From Deltaproteobacteria bacterium (GTDB lineage Bacteria; Desulfobacterota; Desulfobacteria; Desulfobacterales; UBA11574), in the NCBI GenBank assembly GCA_019313025.1, contig JAFDCA010000667.1:1-6334 (forward strand): a DNA stretch of 6,334 nt, given 5' to 3'. Below, one piece after another: positions 1-5,373 of the stretch. Position 1 is the first letter of the stretch, and every line of letters begins with the position of its first letter. The position numbers and the translations under genes were made by a program. A model generated the notes under the pieces. That model searched no databases and was not told the origin of the DNA. It was given only the letters and a program-made list of their open reading frames with translations.

Positions 1-552
1 AAAATTTAGTTCGTCGCGGCTCAGACCGTAGGACGGTTTTTCAAGAATCATAAGGTTCGGCGCCAGTATCAATTCCCTACAAAATAGTGCCATCCTGAGT
101 TTCTCAGGAGGAATTTGAGCTGGTCTATCGTTTATATTTCTCAAAAGGTTGAAATGCAAAAGAAACGTGTGTGCATGCCGGCGGGCCTCATTAATGGAGA
201 TATTATTGTGGTATCTAAGACCCAAAGTGACGTTTTCGAAAAGGGATTTGTTGCTGATGAGGGAAGAGACCCTTTCCACAAAGCCGATGTATCTTTTTAT
301 CAGTAAAAGGTTCCTAAAACTCATCTCGTTCGTTATCCTGCCCAAAGAAGTGACCGTGCCCGATGTCGGCGGATACATGGTGGCACATATTCTCAAAAGG
401 TGGACCGCAGGACTGTAAGGCATTGCATGTATGAGTTTTTTTTCACCTGCTTTTATCTCCATTGAAATATTGTGGAGGATGCGGCTGTTGTTATCGGAAT
501 CCATCAGACTTACTTTGTTCAGGTTTATCAGAATATTATTCTTCTTTTCCAC
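1..552 (-). CDS. Degenerate ABC ATPase-like protein of an Mla-type transporter (pseudo-ATPase), partial
   Basis: The reading frame is open for 184 codons from a GTG start to the window edge, so the C-terminus is missing. The fold outline follows MlaF-like ABC ATPases: an N-terminal strand region, 'IKAGEK' (33-38), 'PPTSGTV' (61-67), 'SLFENVTLGL' (103-112) and 'LILAPNLMILEKPSYGLS' (161-178). Every nucleotide-handling motif is lost. The Walker A position reads HAMPYSPAVHLLR (42-54) with no GxxGxGKS/T; the Q-loop Gln is Glu93; the LSGGQ signature reads IPPEK (147-151); and Walker B Asp plus catalytic Glu read Glu171-Lys172. The frame has no stop or frameshift, which suggests a maintained protein and not a decaying gene. 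It lies directly after the MlaE permease, where the ATPase subunit is expected. It may be a regulatory or structural partner; ATP binding looks unlikely. The second of two adjacent GTG codons (552) is preferred because GGAGG at 560-564 lies 7 bases upstream of it. The H-loop region is outside the window. Confidence 0.8.
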   Translation of the reverse strand, partial: MEKKNNILINLNKVSLMDSDNNSRILHNISMEIKAGEKKLIHAMPYSPAVHLLRICATMYPPTSGTVTSLGRITNEMSFRNLLLIKRYIGFVERVSSLISNKSLFENVTLGLRYHNNISINEARRHAHTFLLHFNLLRNINDRPAQIPPEKLRMALFCRELILAPNLMILEKPSYGLSRDELNF

Positions 553-559
553 CACCTGG

Positions 560-564
560 CCTCC
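560..564 (-). promoter_or_regulatory. Ribosome binding site deciding the GTG start of the ATPase-like gene
   Basis: GGAGG on the minus strand immediately follows the TAA of the permease gene. It is 7 bases from the GTG at 552 and only 4 from the in-frame GTG at 555, which favours the former. The tight spacing after the permease stop implies co-transcription and probable translational coupling. Confidence 0.65.
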
Positions 565-565
565 G

Positions 566-1393
566 TTAAAGATAGAAGAGCGCGGAGATTATCGCGCTGA
601 AAGAAATACACAGAATCAGCCCTTCCACCATGGCCTTTGATACCCTTGGAGGGATGGAGGTCAAGGCACCTGCCGCGTTGAACCCGTGATACAACGAGAC
701 TATTGAAACGAAGATTCCGAAAAACAGAGATTTGGTCATCCCTACAAAAAGGTCTATGGCCCCGATGGATTGTGACAACTCTTTTATCAGGTTGGTCATC
801 TCAAGATTTGTTATCATCCAAGTTAACAACATACCTCCTAAAATCGAGATGATACTGAAGCATACAAAAAGACAGATCATGGAAATTGATATTCCAATTA
901 CCCTTGGTACGGCGAGATAGTGCACCGGGTTTATTCCCATCATTTCGATACCTTTGGTCTCTTTGAGAACGGCCATGTAGCCCATCTCAGTGGCCACTGC
1001 TGCGCCAGAGCGAAGAAGGACGATGATTGCGGTGAGGAGCGAGCCCAGCTCACGGATGATGATTACGTTCACCAGGGTACCGAAAAACTCTTCTCCCACC
1101 GAGGTGAGGTATTCTGCAGATTGGATGATCAAGAGCCCTCCCAGGAGAAGGGCCACCAGGAAAACGAGGGGTATGGATTGTACTCCAGTGAAATAAATTT
1201 GGGAGATCACGTCCTGAAAAATGATTTTACGACCATCTTTGCGGTGCCGCCAGGCAACCGAAAAAATGATATAGAGGAACCCGGCCATACGGAATCCCTC
1301 GCTGATCATTTCCAGAAAATACCGGCCTATGGCGCCCAACGGCTGAGCCACCAACGGAGAAAGGAATATTCTCATTCTGGAAAAGACGCTCAA
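566..1393 (-). CDS. mlaE: MlaE-family ABC transporter permease (phospholipid transport)
   Basis: This 275-residue protein is the inner-membrane permease subunit of a maintenance-of-lipid-asymmetry type transporter, which in the known family moves phospholipids between inner and outer membranes together with an MlaF ATPase and an MCE-domain protein. It has the normal family length. An N-terminal amphipathic segment precedes family motifs: 'YFTGVQSIPLVFLVALLLG' (67-85), 'RELGSLLTA' (114-122), 'RSGAAVATEMG' (128-138) and 'MMGINPVHYLAVPR' (151-164). Further hydrophobic segments lie near 165-195, 220-245 and 257-275. Start choice: TTG at 1393 is preceded by GAGGTG at 1399-1404 with 5 bases spacing, and an in-frame TGA lies at 1403-1405, so no longer start exists; ATG at codon 7 is the only close alternative. 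No mlaF gene precedes it. The ATPase-like gene follows after 13 bases. The stretch LKETKGI (143-149) differs from the TEQ-type sequence usual there. Family assignment is firm; substrate is inferred from family. Confidence 0.93.
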   Translation of the reverse strand: MSVFSRMRIFLSPLVAQPLGAIGRYFLEMISEGFRMAGFLYIIFSVAWRHRKDGRKIIFQDVISQIYFTGVQSIPLVFLVALLLGGLLIIQSAEYLTSVGEEFFGTLVNVIIIRELGSLLTAIIVLLRSGAAVATEMGYMAVLKETKGIEMMGINPVHYLAVPRVIGISISMICLFVCFSIISILGGMLLTWMITNLEMTNLIKELSQSIGAIDLFVGMTKSLFFGIFVSIVSLYHGFNAAGALTSIPPRVSKAMVEGLILCISFSAIISALFYL

Positions 1394-1398
1394 TCCGA

Positions 1399-1404
1399 CA
1401 CCTC
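1399..1404 (-). promoter_or_regulatory. Ribosome binding site supporting a TTG start of mlaE
   Basis: GAGGTG lies 5 bases upstream of the TTG at 1391-1393. An in-frame TGA overlaps this site, so translation cannot begin further upstream in this frame. The combination makes TTG the most likely initiator. Confidence 0.6.
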
Positions 1405-1457
1405 ATTGTTTAAAAACAGGCTCGCAAATTGTTCACGGCGAACCGAGGTTGACCTAC

Positions 1458-1486
1458 TTGCTAACATACAGGAGAGCTCCTGTCAA
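1458..1486 (-). promoter_or_regulatory. Candidate promoter with overlapping inverted repeat upstream of mlaE
   Basis: The minus strand carries a perfect TTGACA at 1481-1486, followed by a 17-base spacer and the weak -10-like hexamer TAGCAA at 1458-1463. An inverted repeat with 7-base arms, ACAGGAG/CTCCTGT (1468-1474 and 1477-1483, 2-base centre), overlaps the -35 end and the spacer, as an operator would. It has no following T-run, so it is not a convincing terminator for the upstream protease gene. The weak -10 keeps confidence low. Confidence 0.3.
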
Positions 1487-1508
1487 TCAGGCCTTCGCAC
1501 ATCAAGAA

Positions 1509-1536
1509 ATTCTATATGGGTTTATATTAAACTCAA
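1509..1536 (-). promoter_or_regulatory. Candidate sigma-70-like promoter for the mlaE operon
   Basis: TTGAGT (1531-1536) and TAGAAT (1509-1514) are separated by 16 bases on the minus strand, in the 211-base gap between the M48 protease gene and mlaE. Transcription would start near 1502, leaving a leader of roughly 110 bases. The rest of the gap (1394-1604) holds no recognisable gene and no clear intrinsic terminator, so read-through from the cyclase-protease operon is possible. Confidence 0.35.
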
Positions 1537-1604
1537 GGAAGAAAAGACTCTGAAAGATTAGCGGTTCACTTTTTTGCGTCCCTTTTGTGCTCCAGAAAAT
1601 GTGA

Positions 1605-2846
1605 TTACCTTAACCGGGCCATATATGTTTGCCATCTTTTTTCAAAATTATTAAAATTTCCTTTCCAGCGGCCGGAATTTAAAGCACTTTTAATACTATC
1701 AAGGCGTTTTTTATTCTGCTCCTGGGTGTAATGATCATTGCTTGATAACGTTTGGGATATTATCATACGTTCAAGGAGATGGGCCATTAAGCCGGGATGA
1801 TACCCGCATCGAGCAGAAAAAATCATCCCAAAACGATCCGCCTCCACTTCATATTGAGAGAGACGCCCGGAAAATATGGTTTCGTAAACGGCCAGGGCAA
1901 AATCGTCCAGTTCTGCTTCAAGTTCCTTAAACTTATCGTCCTTTTCTTGAGGCAGTTCTGCGTTAAGCTGGGAAAAGGCGTCTTCAGCGATAATAATCGG
2001 TTTTCTTTTTTTCAACTCTTGCATTCCATGTTGATAGACAATATGGGCGATTTCATGAGCCAGAACAGCAGCAAGTTCTCCCTCATTTTTTATTAATTGA
2101 AGCAGACCCTTGGTTACAAAAATATATCCACTCGGACAGGCATATGCATTAACAAAAGGTTGATCGATCACAAAGAACTTAAAAGAAAGATCATAACCGG
2201 AGGTGGCCTCGACGAGAAGATTTCCCACGAAATTAATGTAATCGGTGACAGCTTTATTGTCGTAAATATTTAGCGTTCCGATTTTAGAGGCAATACCCAG
2301 GCCGATTCCCTCTTCTAACATCGAAAAATCACTGCGAACCTCATCTTTGGGTATTGGAAATCGTTTGCGCAGTTTCGACAAATTTTGATTTTTATACGTC
2401 TCATTTTTAAAGCGTAAATAGGCTCCGGGGTCCAAATGGAAAGCGCCGAACCGATCAATCAGCTGGCTGTTTCCATTAATCCGCTCTGCAAAACGCATGG
2501 CAAACCCCTTGGCGCCGGCAGCCATGCCATGACGAGACAGGTTAAGTGTGGCCGGTTGAAATGCCATTTGAGTAAAAAAATCTTTTTGAGATACAGCTTC
2601 CACAGTAACCTTTTCAGATATAAATCCGGTCTTTTTCTGGAAATTGACTTTGATCCAACCATCCACAGCTTCAATTGCGTTTAATGTGGTACCTTTGGGC
2701 ATTGCGGTAATCACTTCATAAAATGATCCAGGACCTTTGCGTAATAATGCTCGATCTCGCTTTATATGGATTGTTGATATTTGGGCAATTACAATTCCTG
2801 TAGAGAAAAAAATAACCGGAATTAACATATATAAATACCGTTTCAT
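1605..2846 (-). CDS. Secreted SH3-domain M48 family zinc metalloprotease
   Basis: This 413-residue protein begins with a signal peptide (basic MKR, hydrophobic core 5-20, likely cleavage after the Ala at 21), so it probably acts in the periplasm. Residues about 25-84 form a bacterial SH3-like domain ('LLRKGPGSFYEV' 34-45, 'GWIKV' 63-67, 'GFIS' 74-77), a fold often used for binding cell wall or protein ligands. Residues about 190-365 are the M48 peptidase domain: zinc motif HEIAH (264-268), preceded by 'GELAAVLA', and the third-ligand motif 'EVEADRFGM' (333-341, likely Glu335), followed by 'CGYHP' (347-351). Unlike BepA/YfgC it has no obvious C-terminal TPR array. An acidic, helix-prone insert (about 290-318) lies between the zinc motifs. 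It starts one base after the cyclase stop codon, with GAGGT at 2855-2859 inside the cyclase gene, so the two are translationally coupled. Role is inferred as envelope protein quality control; the substrate is unknown. Confidence 0.92.
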   Translation of the reverse strand: MKRYLYMLIPVIFFSTGIVIAQISTIHIKRDRALLRKGPGSFYEVITAMPKGTTLNAIEAVDGWIKVNFQKKTGFISEKVTVEAVSQKDFFTQMAFQPATLNLSRHGMAAGAKGFAMRFAERINGNSQLIDRFGAFHLDPGAYLRFKNETYKNQNLSKLRKRFPIPKDEVRSDFSMLEEGIGLGIASKIGTLNIYDNKAVTDYINFVGNLLVEATSGYDLSFKFFVIDQPFVNAYACPSGYIFVTKGLLQLIKNEGELAAVLAHEIAHIVYQHGMQELKKRKPIIIAEDAFSQLNAELPQEKDDKFKELEAELDDFALAVYETIFSGRLSQYEVEADRFGMIFSARCGYHPGLMAHLLERMIISQTLSSNDHYTQEQNKKRLDSIKSALNSGRWKGNFNNFEKRWQTYMARLR

Positions 2847-2847
2847 T

Positions 2848-5040
2848 TTATTTGACCTCGAGTTTTAGAATACCGTCCCAGTGTTTGGGGGGATTTTCAA
2901 TTAAATACCTACAACGTTCTGCCATGACCAAACTGGGTGGATCGTTGTCTATCTCTGTAGCGAGCGCCTCAAACAAGGTGCCGGCGTTTTCCCAATTTCC
3001 CTGGCGATAAGCGTTTAGGGCCGTATGGTATTTTTCAATCCATTGATATGCATCCTTGTCGGCAAGATTCCTATGGGCGATTAATTCATAAATCCGTGTG
3101 GGAGTCTTTTTACCTTTTACCCTTAAAAAATCTAATTCCCTACAAATGAATTCATTTTTAATCAACTCAAAAGTGGCGTTACTGATAATGATTTTTGTCT
3201 TGTAAATCTTGTTAACGCCTTCCAGACGTGCGGAGAGGTTTACCGTATCTCCGATGGCCGTATAATCCATTCTCCGACTGGATCCAATATTGCCGGCAAC
3301 AATTTTACCTGAATGAATTCCAAGTCGTGTAAGGCTGTGGAATTGATCTGAGACGGAAAAATGATTTCCGCTTCCCAGTTTAATGCTGAAATCCTTGTGG
3401 GCCAATGCCGCCCGGCATGCTAACAGGGCATGATCGTTTCTTGGAAGGGGTGCTCCAAAAATAGCCATGATGCCGTCGCCGGTATACTTGTCCAGCATGC
3501 CGCCGTGATCAAGAATAAAATTACTGATATCTGAAAAGTAGCTGTTCAAATGAGCAACCAGTTCATGGGGTGTAAAACTTTCTGAAATGGTAGTAAAATC
3601 ATAGATGTCTGAAAACATGACCGTCGCTTCCACTTCCTGCCCACCCATTTTAACCTGTTCCGGATCCTGTGCAATTTGTTGCACAAGATCCGGGTGAAGG
3701 TAACGTGCCATGGCCTTGCTTATTTTTCTTTTTGCCTGCCCTTCAACGAAAAACCCGAGGGACGTATGAGTTAAGTAGGAAAAAATTAAACCGGACATGG
3801 GCATAGTAAAGTTCAATGCCAGCTTATAAAACCGCCATGCGCAAAACGTTTCAACCCCAATGATGACCGCTATGAAAAGAACCAGAAAATGTGAGGCAAT
3901 ACTGTGAATTCGCGTGATGAACATGAATATGATAAAGGAGACAATCAACACCTGTGATGCATTTAAAAATAAACTGCTGTGCTGGATAAAATCTTTCCTG
4001 ATCAGGTTGAGGAGAATGGTGGCCCAAATTTCCATACCAGGTTGAATCTCTGAAACGGGTGTCGATTTCAAATCCATAAGCCCGCCGGCGGTTGCGCCGA
4101 TGATGACAAATTTATCTTTAAAAATATCCGGCAAAAACTGTGGTGTAACACCAGTCTGAATGGCGGAGGCGGATTGGATGACTGCCGAAATCGGAATACA
4201 TTTGATGAATTGACAAGTGTCTTTACGACCATACCAGTGAATGAGATAGTTTCCGGTATTATCGAGAGGAACGTGTGTTTCACCGATTTCCATGTGTTTT
4301 GATGTCAGCTGCAAATCTACCGGCATTTTTTGGGAAGACAGAAAGGCGCTGACTGCTATCTGCGGTAAAAAACGGTCGCTGAACGGATAGATCAAAGGAA
4401 CCCTTCGGATGATGCCGTCGGAGTCTGGTTCCACATTCACGATACCCAAATGATGTGTCTCATGAAGCAAAGAATCTATTGGCGCAAGAATGCCGTTAAA
4501 TTGGGGTAAGGTGACGTCAGCATTCTTGTTGATATCGAGATAGAATCTTGAAGGATCGAAGTAGGAACCGAGGTCTTCGTGGGTCAATTGGCTTGCCAGG
4601 ATGACGTTGCCATTTTTTTGAATGGCGTTGGCAAAAATATTATCTGTTTCAGTGCCGTCAGATTCGCTTCGGTCGATATCGTGCTGATAAAATAAAAGAT
4701 CAAAAATTACAGATTTAGCACCTGATTTGGTCAAGTAGTCTAGAAGATGTGCATAAAAATTTCTTGGCCATGGCCAGGAAATGTTATTGTCGGCAAAATA
4801 TTTCAAACTAGAATCATCGATTCCAACCAGAACAACATCTATAGATGCGGTTTCTGGGGGTTCAATTGTTGAGAACCGGACATCAAGTGTTTTGGCCTCC
4901 AGAATTTGCATAAAAGAAAAGCGCTGCAAGAGCACAACCAGAAGGGTGATCAGAACAGCACAAACGAATCCTGAATACCATTTTTTGTAGTACTTGCTAA
5001 AAGACGATCCAAATCTATTAGAAAAATATTGGGGAATCAT
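2848..5040 (-). CDS. CHASE2-domain membrane-bound class III adenylate cyclase
   Basis: This 730-residue membrane sensor is predicted to make cAMP from ATP. One membrane helix (about 22-42) is followed by a periplasmic CHASE2 domain (about 50-345; 'LDVRFSTIEPPE' 52-63, 'VLVGIDDSSL' 70-79, 'WPWPR' 89-93, 'VIFDLLF' 111-117, 'DGIIRRVPL' 208-216, 'IIGATAGGLMDLKSTP' 313-328). Three membrane helices (about 358-377, 381-400, 408-430) lead to a cytoplasmic class III cyclase domain (about 465-655). Catalytic residues are present: metal-binding Asp478 (FSDIYDF) and Asp522 (TGDG), ATP-selecting Lys518 and Thr594, transition-state Asn601 and Arg605 (VNLSAR). The Lys/Thr pair fits an adenylate, not guanylate, cyclase. 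A short TPR-like tail ends in 'PPKHWDGILKLEVK' (717-730). The start ATG at 5040 has only a weak purine-rich ribosome site. It is first gene of the operon with the M48 protease. The CHASE2 ligand is unknown. Confidence 0.95.
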   Translation of the reverse strand: MIPQYFSNRFGSSFSKYYKKWYSGFVCAVLITLLVVLLQRFSFMQILEAKTLDVRFSTIEPPETASIDVVLVGIDDSSLKYFADNNISWPWPRNFYAHLLDYLTKSGAKSVIFDLLFYQHDIDRSESDGTETDNIFANAIQKNGNVILASQLTHEDLGSYFDPSRFYLDINKNADVTLPQFNGILAPIDSLLHETHHLGIVNVEPDSDGIIRRVPLIYPFSDRFLPQIAVSAFLSSQKMPVDLQLTSKHMEIGETHVPLDNTGNYLIHWYGRKDTCQFIKCIPISAVIQSASAIQTGVTPQFLPDIFKDKFVIIGATAGGLMDLKSTPVSEIQPGMEIWATILLNLIRKDFIQHSSLFLNASQVLIVSFIIFMFITRIHSIASHFLVLFIAVIIGVETFCAWRFYKLALNFTMPMSGLIFSYLTHTSLGFFVEGQAKRKISKAMARYLHPDLVQQIAQDPEQVKMGGQEVEATVMFSDIYDFTTISESFTPHELVAHLNSYFSDISNFILDHGGMLDKYTGDGIMAIFGAPLPRNDHALLACRAALAHKDFSIKLGSGNHFSVSDQFHSLTRLGIHSGKIVAGNIGSSRRMDYTAIGDTVNLSARLEGVNKIYKTKIIISNATFELIKNEFICRELDFLRVKGKKTPTRIYELIAHRNLADKDAYQWIEKYHTALNAYRQGNWENAGTLFEALATEIDNDPPSLVMAERCRYLIENPPKHWDGILKLEVK
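2854..2859 (-). promoter_or_regulatory. Ribosome binding site of the M48 gene, inside the cyclase gene
   Basis: GAGGTC lies within the last codons of the cyclase gene, about 8 bases from the ATG at 2844-2846. The arrangement stop, one base, ATG (TAA-A-ATG) indicates translational coupling. Confidence 0.6.
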
Positions 5041-5098
5041 GCATCTTCAGATCATGGCCGGTGTCAATTGGTAAAATCGCAATAGCCCCCGAGTTCTA

Positions 5099-5127
5099 AT
5101 GATATATATGAATCAAAGAAATCAGAA
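5099..5127 (-). promoter_or_regulatory. Candidate promoter for the cyclase-protease operon
   Basis: On the minus strand TTCTGA (5122-5127), a 17-base spacer and TATCAT (5099-5104) resemble a sigma-70 promoter with a good -10 and poor -35. It would give a leader of about 50 bases. A second, more distant possibility is TTGCAT (5213-5218), 17 bases, TAAATT (5190-5195). Neither is decisive. Confidence 0.3.
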
Positions 5128-5144
5128 GGCGGAATGAATTTGTG

Positions 5145-5174
5145 TTGACAATTTTTTAAAAAAATTAATATACA
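5145..5174 (+). promoter_or_regulatory. Strong candidate distal promoter for the mltC-like gene
   Basis: A perfect TTGACA (5145-5150) is followed by an 18-base spacer and TATACA (5169-5174). The spacer consists almost wholly of T- and A-tracts. Transcription would start near 5181, leaving an untranslated leader of about 190 bases before the ATG at 5374. Confidence 0.5.
5150..5166. repeat. Perfect 17-base A/T palindrome inside the promoter spacer
   Basis: AATTTTTT and AAAAAATT flank a single central A, between the -35 and -10 hexamers of the distal promoter. Paired T- and A-tracts like this are known to bend DNA and attract nucleoid-associated proteins. It could equally be chance in AT-rich DNA. 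Confidence 0.45.
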
Positions 5175-5241
5175 TAATGCCATTGATATAATTTATCATA
5201 TTGAAAATCTGAATGCAAGATCGTAAAGTTGTATGTAAGTT

Positions 5242-5270
5242 TTGTTTTTTAAAAGCCTTTATTCTATTAT
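5242..5270 (+). promoter_or_regulatory. Candidate proximal promoter for the mltC-like gene
   Basis: TTGTTT (5242-5247), a 17-base spacer and TATTAT (5265-5270) form a second sigma-70-like promoter in the same direction, with a leader of about 95 bases. The rest of the divergent gap (5041-5373) contains no gene, and no riboswitch class was recognised in it. Confidence 0.4.
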
Positions 5271-5361
5271 CCTATCAATGCGACGCGAGTTTTGGTCTCA
5301 ATCTTGGATAACGTTTTTGGATCCTTAATTTATTTCCGACAAAAAAACATTGAAAATTTTT

Positions 5362-5366
5362 TGGAG
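5362..5366 (+). promoter_or_regulatory. Ribosome binding site of the mltC-like gene
   Basis: TGGAG ends 7 bases before the ATG at 5374 and is the best match near this start. It supports the choice of the first Met directly ahead of a signal peptide. Confidence 0.55.
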
Positions 5367-5373
5367 CGTCACA

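Noticed and set aside
94..108. CCTGAG-TTT-CTCAGG hairpin resembling a terminator
   Set aside because: It lies inside the coding frame of the ATPase-like gene, has only 6 base pairs and no T-run.
138..401. Repeat of TTCTCAAAAGGT at 138-149 and 390-401
   Set aside because: Both copies encode Leu-Leu-Arg in the same frame of one gene. Twelve bases in two copies is best explained by shared codon use.
1..552. Calling the ATPase-like gene a pseudogene
   Set aside because: The frame is uninterrupted, has a well-placed ribosome site and keeps the non-catalytic family landmarks, which fits a maintained protein better than a decaying gene.
149..640. Several plus-strand open frames of about 60-90 codons
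   Set aside because: They lie opposite the ATPase-like and mlaE genes and show no recognisable protein features.
1468..1483. Inverted repeat as an intrinsic terminator for the protease operon
   Set aside because: The stem is short, the loop very tight, and no T-run follows on the minus strand.
920..1561. A 213-codon plus-strand open frame opposite mlaE
   Set aside because: It is antisense to a clear MlaE gene, its translation is rich in charged residues, His and Arg with no family resemblance, and it has no convincing ribosome site.
5070..5095. Possible sigma-54 promoter (G-rich run followed by TTGCG) on the minus strand
   Set aside because: The GG to GC spacing does not match the required GG-N10-GC arrangement.
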